DNA of 64,000 nt from Caulobacter vibrioides (GTDB lineage: Bacteria > Pseudomonadota > Alphaproteobacteria > Caulobacterales > Caulobacteraceae), in NCBI RefSeq assembly GCF_002310375.3, contig NZ_CP023315.3:2480001-2544000 (forward strand), written 5' to 3'. The position numbers were made by a program, and so were the translations under genes. The notes below the pieces were generated by a model, which saw only the letters and a program-made list of their open reading frames with translations, had not been told where the DNA came from and made no database searches. Position 1 is the first letter of the stretch, and each line of letters begins with the position of its first letter. Below are positions 45,603-53,631 of the stretch, in pieces.

Positions 45603-47594
45603 ATGAGCGATCGCTCCGCCCTCTTCGACGTGCGCTCCTCCACGAGCGTGAGCCTCGATCAGGTCGTTCGCCGTGACACGGTCGAAATCCCGTCCGAGGC
45701 TCCGCTGGCCATGCCGGTGCAACCGCTCAGCTTCTGGCAAGGCGGCGCGCGCCGCGCCACGGCGCTGATCCAGGACATGACCGTGCGCCGCTGGATGCTG
45801 GGCCTGATGACCCTGGCCATGGGCGTGGCGGGCTGGAAGGCGTCGTTCGACACGATCGCGCTGGGCGGCGTGACCCGCCTGGAAACTGTCGTGGTCACGC
45901 TTCTGGCGCCGCTGTTCCTGGCCCTGTCGCTGTGGTTCTGCACGGCCCTGATCGGCTTCGTGGTGCTGATGGGCAAGCCGAAGGACCCGCTGGGCATCGA
46001 CGGCGAGACGCCGATGCCCAAGCTGCATACGCGCACGGCGATCTTGATGCCGGTTTATAACGAGGACGCTGCGGCGGTGTTCGCGCGTCTGCGCGCCATG
46101 GACGCCTCGATCGCCGAGACGGGCGCGGCCCGCAACTTCGACATCTTCGTCATCAGCGACACGCGCGACGCTCAGGTCGCTCTGGCCGAGCAGGCCTGCT
46201 TCGCGCGGTTCCGCCGCGAGGCCAACTGCAACGTCTATTATCGCATCCGCAAGGAAAACACCGGCCGCAAGGCGGGCAACGTCGCCGACTGGGTCAGCCG
46301 CTGGGGCAGCGCCTATGAGCACATGCTGGTGCTGGACGCCGACAGCCTGATGACCGGCGAGGCCATGGTCCGCCTGGCCGACGCCATGGAGCGTCACCCC
46401 GGCGCGGGTCTGATCCAGACCATGCCGATGATTATCAACGGTCAAACGATCTTCGCCCGCACCCTGCAGTTCGCCACGCGCCTGTACGGCCGCGTCGCCT
46501 GGACGGGTCTGGCCTGGTGGTCGGGCTCGGAAAGCTCGTTCTGGGGCCACAACGCGATCGTGCGCACCCGCGCCTTCGCCGAGACCTGCGGCCTGCCGCA
46601 CCTGCCGGGCCCCAAGCCCTTCGGCGGCGAGGTCATGAGCCACGACGCCCTGGAAAGCGCCCTGCTGCGCCGCGGCGGCTGGAGCGTGCACCTGGCCCCC
46701 TATCTCGACGGCTCCTACGAAGAGAGCCCCTCCAACCTGCTCGACTTCGCCACCCGCGACCGTCGTTGGTGCCGGGGCAACATCCAGCACGTGCCGTTGA
46801 TCGCCCTGCCGGGCCTGCACTGGATGAGCCGCATGCACCTGGTGATCGGCGTGCTCAGCTACGCCCTGTCGCCGCTGTGGTTCTTCTGTCTGTCGGCCGG
46901 CCTGATTTCGCGCGCCCTGATGCCCGAGCTGAAGAAGGCGGCCTTCACCATGGCCGACCTGAAGGCCGCCGCGCACGCCCTGATCGACTGGAGCGAAATC
47001 CAGGCCACCGCCTGGGCGATGATCATCACCTTCGTGCTGCTGTTTGGTCCCAAGATCCTGGGCGCCATCCTGGTGCTGGCGCGCAAGGGTGAGGTGAAGG
47101 GCTTCGGCGGCAAGCGCCGCATGGCCGCCGGCCTCGCCGTCGAAATGCTGTTCTCGGCCCTGGTCGCGCCGATGCTGATGTTCACCCAGACGCGCGCCAT
47201 CGTCGAAATCCTGGCCGGCAAGGTCGGCGGCTGGGCCGCCCAGCGCCGCGACGCCGACAAGGTCGACTTCAAGGAGGCCTGGGCCGCCATGGGCTGGATC
47301 AGCCTGTCGGGCCTGATCCTGGCGGCGTCCTTCTGGTTCACGCCGGACCTGCTGACCGCCACGGCCCCGATCCTGGCCGGTCTGGTTCTGGCCGTGCCGC
47401 TGACCATGCTGGGCGCCCATAAGGTGGCCGGCCTGAAGCTGAAGACGAACGGCCTGTTCATGACGCCGGAAGAGCGCCGCCCGCCGGCCATCGTCCGCGC
47501 CGCCGTCGGCACGGCCTGCGAGCCGCCGATCCGCTGGTTCGCGCGTCATGGCCGCCCGATTGGTCCCACCACCAAGATCCGCGACGCGGCCTGA
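45603..47594 (+). CDS. opgH: Osmoregulated periplasmic glucan glucosyltransferase OpgH (MdoH)
   Basis: A 663-residue polytopic glucosyltransferase that polymerises beta-1,2-glucan from UDP-glucose and moves it to the periplasm. The GT2 core reads ILMPVYNEDAAAVFARL, VLDADSLMTG (residues about 243-252), SYEESPSNLLDFATRDRRW (near 376-386, the acceptor/Arg-Trp motif) and ends with several helices; two helices precede the core. It is shorter than E. coli OpgH mainly at the N-terminus. No opgG is adjacent. Confidence 0.93.
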   Translation: MSDRSALFDVRSSTSVSLDQVVRRDTVEIPSEAPLAMPVQPLSFWQGGARRATALIQDMTVRRWMLGLMTLAMGVAGWKASFDTIALGGVTRLETVVVTLLAPLFLALSLWFCTALIGFVVLMGKPKDPLGIDGETPMPKLHTRTAILMPVYNEDAAAVFARLRAMDASIAETGAARNFDIFVISDTRDAQVALAEQACFARFRREANCNVYYRIRKENTGRKAGNVADWVSRWGSAYEHMLVLDADSLMTGEAMVRLADAMERHPGAGLIQTMPMIINGQTIFARTLQFATRLYGRVAWTGLAWWSGSESSFWGHNAIVRTRAFAETCGLPHLPGPKPFGGEVMSHDALESALLRRGGWSVHLAPYLDGSYEESPSNLLDFATRDRRWCRGNIQHVPLIALPGLHWMSRMHLVIGVLSYALSPLWFFCLSAGLISRALMPELKKAAFTMADLKAAAHALIDWSEIQATAWAMIITFVLLFGPKILGAILVLARKGEVKGFGGKRRMAAGLAVEMLFSALVAPMLMFTQTRAIVEILAGKVGGWAAQRRDADKVDFKEAWAAMGWISLSGLILAASFWFTPDLLTATAPILAGLVLAVPLTMLGAHKVAGLKLKTNGLFMTPEERRPPAIVRAAVGTACEPPIRWFARHGRPIGPTTKIRDAA

Positions 47595-47681
47595 TCAATC
47601 GCAACGCCGAACCGGGGCTGGTCCTGAGGTTCCCGGAGCGGTAGAAGCGCGACTTCGTTTCTTTCCACGGAGCCGCGTGTC

Positions 47682-48578
47682 GTGTCGCGTCTGTTCAGCG
47701 CCTATGTGATCGTCGATTGGAGCGCGGCGGCCAAGCCGACCACGGGCGCGGATTCCATCTGGATCGGGGTGCTCAAGCGCGACGTCCGCTTCCGCCTGAG
47801 CTTCGAGAGCTACAATCCGGCGACGCGTGGCGAGGCAGAGACCAAGCTTGCCGCCATCCTCGACGACCTGAAGAAGCGCGGCGAGCGGGCCCTGGTCGGC
47901 TTCGACTTCCCGCTCGGCTTCCCGCGCGGCCTGACGCAAGCCCTGGCCCTGCCGGGCGAGACGCCCTGGCGCGCGGTCTGGGACCAGCTGGGCAAGATGG
48001 TCAAGGACAAGGCCGACAACACCAACAACCGCTTCGGCGTCGGTTCTGAGATCAATCGCCGCCTGACGGGCGGCCCGTTCCCCTTCTGGGGTTGCCCGCC
48101 CAAGGACGCCCTGACCACCCTGCAGCCCAAGCGGGTGCGTGAGCATGGGCCAGGCGACCTGCCCGAGTTCCGCTATGCGGATCAGGCGGCCAAGGGCGCG
48201 CACTCGATCTGGAAGCTCTATTACAACGGCTCGGTCGGCGGTCAGGCGATCATGGGCATCCCGGCCGTGCGCCGCCTGAAGGACGCGCGCGGCGAAGCCG
48301 TTCGGGTCTGGCCGTTCGAGACGGGCTTCAAGGCCCTGACCGACGCCGACCTGGAGGGCGTCGACGTGGTGGTTTCCGAGGTCTATCCCTCGCTGCTGAA
48401 GCCGACGCCGGCGCCGGGCGAGGTCAAGGACCTGGCCCAGGTCCGTAGCCTCGCCGAGCACTTCGCCAAGCTGGACGAGGCCGGCAAGCTGGGAGCGTTG
48501 TTCGACGCGCCAAAGGGTCTGGCCGAGGACGCGCTGACGGCCGCCGCGACCGAAGAGGGCTGGATCCTCGGAGCCTAG
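47682..48578 (+). CDS. Uncharacterised protein, possible RNase H-like fold (DUF429-like)
   Basis: A 298-residue soluble protein. The start YVIVDWSAAAKPTTGADSIW, with an Asp followed by small residues, and VGFDFPLGFPRGL resemble the first strands of RNase H-like DUF429 proteins; VVSEVYPSLLKPT occurs late. The overall function is unknown. The start is GTG at 47682. The last four bases overlap the tail of the MATE gene. It follows opgH by 87 bases. Confidence 0.75.
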   Translation: MSRLFSAYVIVDWSAAAKPTTGADSIWIGVLKRDVRFRLSFESYNPATRGEAETKLAAILDDLKKRGERALVGFDFPLGFPRGLTQALALPGETPWRAVWDQLGKMVKDKADNTNNRFGVGSEINRRLTGGPFPFWGCPPKDALTTLQPKRVREHGPGDLPEFRYADQAAKGAHSIWKLYYNGSVGGQAIMGIPAVRRLKDARGEAVRVWPFETGFKALTDADLEGVDVVVSEVYPSLLKPTPAPGEVKDLAQVRSLAEHFAKLDEAGKLGALFDAPKGLAEDALTAAATEEGWILGA

Positions 48579-49990
48579 GTGGGGTCAGCGGCCGCCTTCC
48601 GGTCCCGCCAGTCCAGCATCCGGAACCGCATCAGCAGGAACGCCGCCGCCAGGAAGCTGGTGACGATGATCGAGATCAGCACCCCGTTCAGGCCCATACC
48701 CTTGGGGATCGCCAGCCACCAGGCCAGCGGTCCCATGACGAGTGCATAGCTGATCAAATGGGTGATCGTCGGAACCCACACCTCGCCCCGCGCCCGCAGC
48801 GCCTGGGCCGCGACCACTTGCACCGCGTCTGGCGCGAAGAACAGGCAAGACAGGACCAAGGCGGGCAGGATGAGCGCCAAGGCCGCCGGGTCGGTGGTGT
48901 AGGCCAGAGCCACCCAGTGCTTGGTGGGATACAGCAGCAGGCCAAACAGCACGCCGATCACCGCGATCACCGCAAAGGCGATCCATCCGGCGCGGGTCAT
49001 GCCCGCCGGGTCGCGCGCGCCATAGGCCCGTCCGACGAGAACCGCCGTGGCCGAGGCCACGCCCAACGGCACCATGAAGATGATCGCCGAGACGTTCAGC
49101 ACCACCGTGTAGGCCGCCACGGCGATAGCCCCAATCCAGCCGCAGATCAGGTTCATGCCCGCAAAGGCCGAGACCTCGAAGAAGTTGGATGCGCCTGCGC
49201 CATAGCCGATGCGTCGTTGCTCGATCTCGGCCGGCCGATCGCGAGCGGGCTTATCGAACACGCCGAGCGCACGTGCGTCCTTCATGCGAAGGACGAAGAT
49301 CGCCAGCGCCAGGGCCAGGGCCGATCGGGCGATGAAGGTGGCCCAGGCCCCGCCCACCGCGCCCAGCGCCGGCAGCCCCAGAACGCCCGGCACCAGCAGC
49401 AGGTTGGCGCCCAGGTTCACCACATTGGCCAGCCACATCATCGCCGCGCCCGGTCCTGGCTTGGACAGGCCCTCCAGCCAGAACGTGAGGACGACCGAGA
49501 TCGCATAGACCGGCAAGGACAGTGAAAAGACGATCAGCGGCAGGGTCGCGCCCTCGGCCAGACCGTCCTTCAGCCCCATGGCTTGCAGGAACATCGGCCC
49601 CAGAAGCGCCAGCAGCGCCATGGAGCCAAAGCCCAGCCATCCGGCGTAAACGAGGCCGCGCCGCAACACCGCGCCGGTCTCGTGCGGATTGCCCGCCCCC
49701 ATCGCCCGCGCGGTCATGACCTGCACGCCGACCAGCAGGCCGACGGTCGCGGTGACAAACACCGAGGACGGCGCCCAGGCCATGGCGTGATAGCCAAGCT
49801 GCTGCGCCGAAAAGTGCCCGACCACGATCGCGTCGGTCAGGCCCATCACCATGATGCCCAGGCGCGACAGCACGACCGGCCCCGCCAGGCGGAGCAGATC
49901 GATCAGATCGGTCATGATGGGGCCGCGCGGCCGCTCCGAGGGGAGCGCCGTTCCGGCCTCGTCGCGCGGCATGGTCGTCACCACTGTCAA
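48575..49990 (-). CDS. MATE-family multidrug/metabolite efflux transporter
   Basis: A 471-residue membrane protein with about 12 helices. LRLAGPVVLSRLGIMVMGLTDAIVVGHFS and GLLVGVQVMTARAMGAGNPHETG are typical of the NorM-like MATE family, which exports cations or drugs using Na or H gradients. The 5' start is uncertain: a TTG at 49990, an ATG at 49972 or an ATG 25 codons in (MTDLIDL) are possible; none has a strong ribosome-binding site. The gene overlaps the previous one by four bases tail to tail. Confidence 0.9.
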   Translation of the reverse strand: MTVVTTMPRDEAGTALPSERPRGPIMTDLIDLLRLAGPVVLSRLGIMVMGLTDAIVVGHFSAQQLGYHAMAWAPSSVFVTATVGLLVGVQVMTARAMGAGNPHETGAVLRRGLVYAGWLGFGSMALLALLGPMFLQAMGLKDGLAEGATLPLIVFSLSLPVYAISVVLTFWLEGLSKPGPGAAMMWLANVVNLGANLLLVPGVLGLPALGAVGGAWATFIARSALALALAIFVLRMKDARALGVFDKPARDRPAEIEQRRIGYGAGASNFFEVSAFAGMNLICGWIGAIAVAAYTVVLNVSAIIFMVPLGVASATAVLVGRAYGARDPAGMTRAGWIAFAVIAVIGVLFGLLLYPTKHWVALAYTTDPAALALILPALVLSCLFFAPDAVQVVAAQALRARGEVWVPTITHLISYALVMGPLAWWLAIPKGMGLNGVLISIIVTSFLAAAFLLMRFRMLDWRDRKAAADPT

Positions 49991-50106
49991 AGAAGGGGGG
50001 CAAGGTGGCCCATGCCCGTTTTTCGGGCAACCGCATTTAGCGGCGCTTGGCGCAGGACGCCAGCCTTCCCCCGCGAACTCGTAAGGTCAGGTGACGGTTT
50101 CAGCGG

Positions 50107-50589
50107 CTAGTGCGGCCAGACCTCGCTGAGAACCTTGGCCTGACCGTCCTTGAAGCTGACCTCCATCGACGGCTCCTTGGGCTTGCCTGCGGCGAACAGC
50201 TCATAGATGACCATGCCGTCGTTCTGCCGGCTCTCAATCACCCGCACCGGCGTGATGGCCTTGCCCGACGCTGCGGCGGCGTCGCGAACGGGCTTGGGCG
50301 CTTGATCCCAGGCGATGTCGCGCTGGGTTTCGACGATGGTCCAAGCGCCGTCCTTTTCCAGCAGGTCGAACTCGATCTCCGAACCGTCCGGCATCACGCC
50401 TTCCACGTCGAAGTAGCGGCGGTTCTCGCGCTCCTTGAGCTCGGCTTCCTTGATCGTCATCGCCGGCGCGGCGGCCTTGACGACGGCGACCACGGCCGCC
50501 GGCAGGTCCTTAGCGGCCACGGGCGTGATCTTCGTCTCGACGGCGGGCGCGAGGGCGAAGGCAAGAACCGAGATCAGATGCGCGACCAT
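50107..50589 (-). CDS. Exported PepSY-like protein
   Basis: A 160-residue protein with a signal peptide (MVAHLISVLAFALAPA-) and a mature part containing PAAVVAVVKAAAPAMTIKEAELKE and YFDVEGVMPDGSEIEFDLLEKDGAW, the pattern of PepSY/putative beta-lactamase-inhibitor-like domains. AAGAGG precedes the ATG at 50589. Function unknown, probably periplasmic. Confidence 0.75.
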   Translation of the reverse strand: MVAHLISVLAFALAPAVETKITPVAAKDLPAAVVAVVKAAAPAMTIKEAELKERENRRYFDVEGVMPDGSEIEFDLLEKDGAWTIVETQRDIAWDQAPKPVRDAAAASGKAITPVRVIESRQNDGMVIYELFAAGKPKEPSMEVSFKDGQAKVLSEVWPH

Positions 50590-50706
50590 GGCGGCCTCTT
50601 CTTGAAACAGAGGATTCGACCATATCCGCCTTCCGGCCGAGAAACGATGCAAAGGTGGTATCGCCGACGCGTGCTATCAGTTCCCCCGTCATCTGGAGTC
50701 GCAAGA

Positions 50707-51093
50707 ATGGCCCGCCGCGTCGCGCTCGTTTCCCTGCTGGTGGCTGACTACGACGAGGCGATCGCCTTCTATGTCGGCAAGCTTGGCTTCACACTGGTCG
50801 AAGACACCGACATGGGGCACAGCAAGCGCTGGGTCGTCGTCTCGCCGGGAAGCGAGGGGACAAACTTCCTCCTCGCCCGCGCCGTGGGCGAGCAAGCCGA
50901 AGCGATCGGTCGCCAGGGCGGAGGACGGGTCTGGCTTTTTCTGCATACGGATGATTTCGCCGGCGACTACGCCCGCATGAGCGAGGCCGGCGTGCGTTTC
51001 CTCGAGGCGCCGCGCCATGAAGCCTATGGAACAGTCGCCGTGTTTGAAGACCTTTCCGGCAATCGCTGGGACCTGATGCAACCCAAGGCCTGA
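50707..51093 (+). CDS. VOC-family (glyoxalase/bleomycin-resistance-like) protein
   Basis: A 128-residue single-domain protein. LVSLLVADYDEAIAFYVGKLGFTLVEDTDMG and TVAVFEDLSGNRWDLMQP are the vicinal-oxygen-chelate signature, with a C-terminal Glu/Asp-type metal ligand likely. Substrate unknown. Its ATG is internal to a much longer frame that reads antisense through the PepSY-like gene; the short form is the family length. Confidence 0.88.
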   Translation: MARRVALVSLLVADYDEAIAFYVGKLGFTLVEDTDMGHSKRWVVVSPGSEGTNFLLARAVGEQAEAIGRQGGGRVWLFLHTDDFAGDYARMSEAGVRFLEAPRHEAYGTVAVFEDLSGNRWDLMQPKA

Positions 51094-51100
51094 GATCGTC

Positions 51101-52135
51101 ATGACCCGCCTTCTGACCCTGGTCGCGCTGGTGACCGCCCTCGCCTGCTCAGCCGCGCAGGCCGATCCGAAGATCCGCGTGCTCTATCTTGACCAGTCGG
51201 TCGGCTGGCTGCACGCGCCGGTCGCTCGGCCCAAGAACAGCAACGGGCCGACGCTGTCCGAAGTGGCCCTCGCCGAGATCGGCGGCCAGAGCGGCGCGTT
51301 CAGCGTGGAGTCCACACAGGACGCTCGCCAGATCACCCCCGAGAAGCTCAAGACCATCGACGTCCTGATCTTCTACACCACGGGCGAACTGCCGATCTCG
51401 GCCGCCAACTGGCAGGCGATCCAGCGCTGGGTTGAGAGCGGCCAGGGCGGCTTCGTGGGCCTGCACAGCGCCACCGACACCCATTGGGCCTATTCTGGAC
51501 CCGGCCAGACCTACACCGCCTTCATCAACGGCAAGTTCGCGGGCCATCCCTGGACGCAGGGCGCGCCGCTGACCATCCAGTCCCTCGGGGGCCCCAACCC
51601 GGTCAACAAGGCCTGGCCGCACCGCTTCGCTTATGCCGAGGAGATCTATCAGTACTCGGACTATGATCCCGCCAAGGTCCGGGTTCTGCAGGCGATCGAC
51701 TTCACCGAGACGCCGTTGAAGCGTCCCTGGTTCGTGCCGGTCACCTGGACACGCCAGATCGGCAAGGGCCGCCTATTCCAGACCAATCTTGGCCACACGC
51801 CCAGCACTTGGGACGATCCACGCTATCGCGCCCAGCTGCTGGACGCGATCCGCTGGACCGCGCATCGCCTCCCCGGCTCGGCGACGCCCAACCCCGAGGA
51901 GCAGGCGCTATGGGCTCTGCGGTCCCTGATGGCCTATTCAGGCGTCCCCAAGGCGGACGTCGAGGCGCGGGTCGCCAAGCTGGCCAAGACCGACAAGGCC
52001 TGGCTGCTCGACGCCGCCGCTCGGACGGCCGCGCTGCGTCCGCTTTGGCCAGCGAAGCCGGAGGACGACAAGAGCGCGTTCGACGCAGCCTACCAGGCTG
52101 TTCTCAGCGACGTGCTGGCCCGCTCCGCGCGCTAA
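51101..52135 (+). CDS. Exported ThuA-domain protein
   Basis: A 344-residue protein with a signal peptide (MTRLLTLVALVTALACSAAQA). The ThuA (class I glutamine amidotransferase-like, trehalose-utilisation) domain covers about 25-260: DVLIFYTTGELPIS, GGFVGLHSATDTHW, RPWFVPVTWTRQIGKGRLFQTNLGH. A short helical tail follows. It lies eight bases after the VOC gene. Probably acts on carbohydrate in the periplasm; substrate unknown. Confidence 0.88.
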   Translation: MTRLLTLVALVTALACSAAQADPKIRVLYLDQSVGWLHAPVARPKNSNGPTLSEVALAEIGGQSGAFSVESTQDARQITPEKLKTIDVLIFYTTGELPISAANWQAIQRWVESGQGGFVGLHSATDTHWAYSGPGQTYTAFINGKFAGHPWTQGAPLTIQSLGGPNPVNKAWPHRFAYAEEIYQYSDYDPAKVRVLQAIDFTETPLKRPWFVPVTWTRQIGKGRLFQTNLGHTPSTWDDPRYRAQLLDAIRWTAHRLPGSATPNPEEQALWALRSLMAYSGVPKADVEARVAKLAKTDKAWLLDAAARTAALRPLWPAKPEDDKSAFDAAYQAVLSDVLARSAR

Positions 52136-52689
52136 GCCCCCTCGTCGGCGCCGAACGCTTCGGCGGCGTAGGTTCTAAGCTGGGCGGCGATGTCGCTGGG
52201 CCAGGCCTCAATCCGCGCCTCGAACCCTGTGTCATCGCCGGCGAACAGGCAGCGCATGGCCTCCTCGAACCCGGCGAGGTCTCCAGCCATGGCCGCTGCG
52301 AACCGATAGGCCGCGTCCCGCGAGGACCGGATCCGATCGGGTCCCTCCGCGGCGCGGCGGGCGGCCTCGACCAGCTTGCGCAGCGCCACTGAAGCGCCGC
52401 CGGGCTGGGCGGCAAGCCAGTCCCAGTGCCGGGGCAGCAAGGTCACCTCACGGGGGACGACGCCGAGCTTGGGTCGCCCCCGACCGCGCGGCGCAGCCTC
52501 CTCGGGCTGCAGACGCGCCCGGATGGCCTCGGGACCGCCACTCAGGTCGAAGTCCACCGACCGCCCCTCAGGGTCGAAGATCAGCACGCCAGGCTCGCCC
52601 GACAGCGCCTGGGCCGCCAGAGCCGCCTCCAGCTGAGACCCCATGCCCACGCGATGCTGACCGTGGAAGACCACAAAACACGCGTCCAT
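52132..52689 (-). CDS. DUF2239 family protein
   Basis: A 185-residue protein of DUF2239 (unknown function). The N-terminal ACFVVFHGQHRVGMGSQLEAAL and LIFDPEGRSVDFDLSG, RGRGRPKLGVVPREVTLLPRHWDWL and the C-terminal AYRFAAAMAGDLAGFEEAMRCLFAGD are typical. The ATG at 52689 overlaps the GIY-YIG gene stop as TGATG, so the two are translated together. It overlaps the ThuA gene by four bases tail to tail. Confidence 0.9.
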   Translation of the reverse strand: MDACFVVFHGQHRVGMGSQLEAALAAQALSGEPGVLIFDPEGRSVDFDLSGGPEAIRARLQPEEAAPRGRGRPKLGVVPREVTLLPRHWDWLAAQPGGASVALRKLVEAARRAAEGPDRIRSSRDAAYRFAAAMAGDLAGFEEAMRCLFAGDDTGFEARIEAWPSDIAAQLRTYAAEAFGADEGA

Positions 52690-53024
52690 CAGTTCAGCCC
52701 CCGGGCGCCCCAGGCGTCGATCCAATGGTCACGTCGGTCTTTCAGGCGCGACGCGCGACCAAACGCGTCCAGGCCCTCGACATCGATGGCCTCGACGGTC
52801 TCGAAAACGAAGCTGTCCGCCCCATGGGCGTTCCAGGCCGTCTGCAGGCTGGGTTCCCGGTGCGAGCCGAGGCGCAGGGAGAACCAGACTCCGTTCTGTC
52901 GGGTGGAAAGGTCGGGCGTCGCGCCGACCCAAACCTCGGCCGTCGCTTCACAGCGAACGGCGTAGACGCCGGCCTCAACCTTGCGTTCCTTGTATGCGCG
53001 CATCAGCGCCTTGCGTTCGGACAT
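52689..53024 (-). CDS. GIY-YIG nuclease-superfamily protein
   Basis: A 111-residue single domain. Residues about 19-40 GVYAVRCEATAEVWVGAT follow the GIY-YIG pattern with GVY for GIY and VWVG for YIG; LGSHREPSLQTAWNAHGADSFVFETVE completes the fold. The consistent pairing with DUF2239 suggests a shared role. A nuclease activity is not proven. AGGAGGTTCGCT precedes the ATG. Confidence 0.85.
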   Translation of the reverse strand: MSERKALMRAYKERKVEAGVYAVRCEATAEVWVGATPDLSTRQNGVWFSLRLGSHREPSLQTAWNAHGADSFVFETVEAIDVEGLDAFGRASRLKDRRDHWIDAWGARGLN

Positions 53025-53084
53025 AGCGAACCTCCTGGCCGCTTTTTATCCGGACGAAATATAAAGTCAATATTACCCGGGCAA

Positions 53085-53471
53085 TTATCCCGCAATCGGC
53101 TTGTAGGCGATATAGCCCCGCTCCACCATCCGGCGCGTGGCCTCATAGACGGCGGAGAGCTCCTCGTAGGTCGACCGCAGATGCGCCAAGCGCGCCAACT
53201 GGCCTTCCGAGAGCGTCGCCCCGCCCTCGGCCATCATGGCCGCTTCGCTCACCCACTTGGCCCGCGCGGTCGCAGCCGCCACGGCCAGGCGCTGGAACTG
53301 AGCGCCCTCCACTTTCGGGAAGGTCGCGCCCAGCACCGCCTTGTTGGAGGCGTATGCGGTGTAGTCGATCTGTTCGAGATAGCCGCGCAAACGGCGCTGG
53401 ACCTGAGGGTCCACATCGGTGGGTTCGAAGTGGTCGCCCGTGCGGCGCGTACTGGAAGTCATGGTCGCCAT
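53085..53471 (-). CDS. Uncharacterised Ala/Glu-rich protein
   Basis: A 128-residue, mainly helical protein (MATMTSSTRRTGDHFEPTD...) ending RGYIAYKPIAG. Heptad-like stretches such as QRLAVAAATARAKWVSEAAMMAE suggest a helical bundle or coiled coil. No family recognised. The ATG at 53471 is preferred to a longer frame reading into the TonB-receptor 3' region. It lies between the GIY-YIG gene and the receptor. Confidence 0.6.
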   Translation of the reverse strand: MATMTSSTRRTGDHFEPTDVDPQVQRRLRGYLEQIDYTAYASNKAVLGATFPKVEGAQFQRLAVAAATARAKWVSEAAMMAEGGATLSEGQLARLAHLRSTYEELSAVYEATRRMVERGYIAYKPIAG

Positions 53472-53580
53472 GACGGCCTCCGATCCGGCCGAAAAGCGGC
53501 CGTTCAGGCCTTCAGACTGCGCCCCAGTGCTTAAGGACGCGTTGAGAGCGCCAGGGCGCTCTCGCCTAGCTAGAGCGCGT

Positions 53581-53619
53581 GAGGCCCTGGGCGGGTGCGA
53601 CCAAACCGCCCAGGGTCTC
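53581..53619 (-). terminator. Probable terminator after the TonB-receptor gene
   Basis: GAGACCCTGGGCGG and CCGCCCAGGGCCTC pair with one mismatch around a ten-base loop, 13 bases past the receptor stop on the minus strand. No T-run follows, so it may act as a Rho-stabilising or mRNA-stability stem instead. Confidence 0.45.
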
Positions 53620-53631
53620 AAAGTTCGGCGT

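Noticed and set aside
45480..47549. A 689-codon frame antisense to opgH
   Set aside because: The sense gene has clear glucosyltransferase motifs and helices; the antisense product is Gln/Arg/His-rich.
50110..51093. A 327-codon frame reading through the PepSY-like gene antisense into the VOC gene
   Set aside because: Only its last 128 codons match a family, so the short VOC start at 50707 is used.
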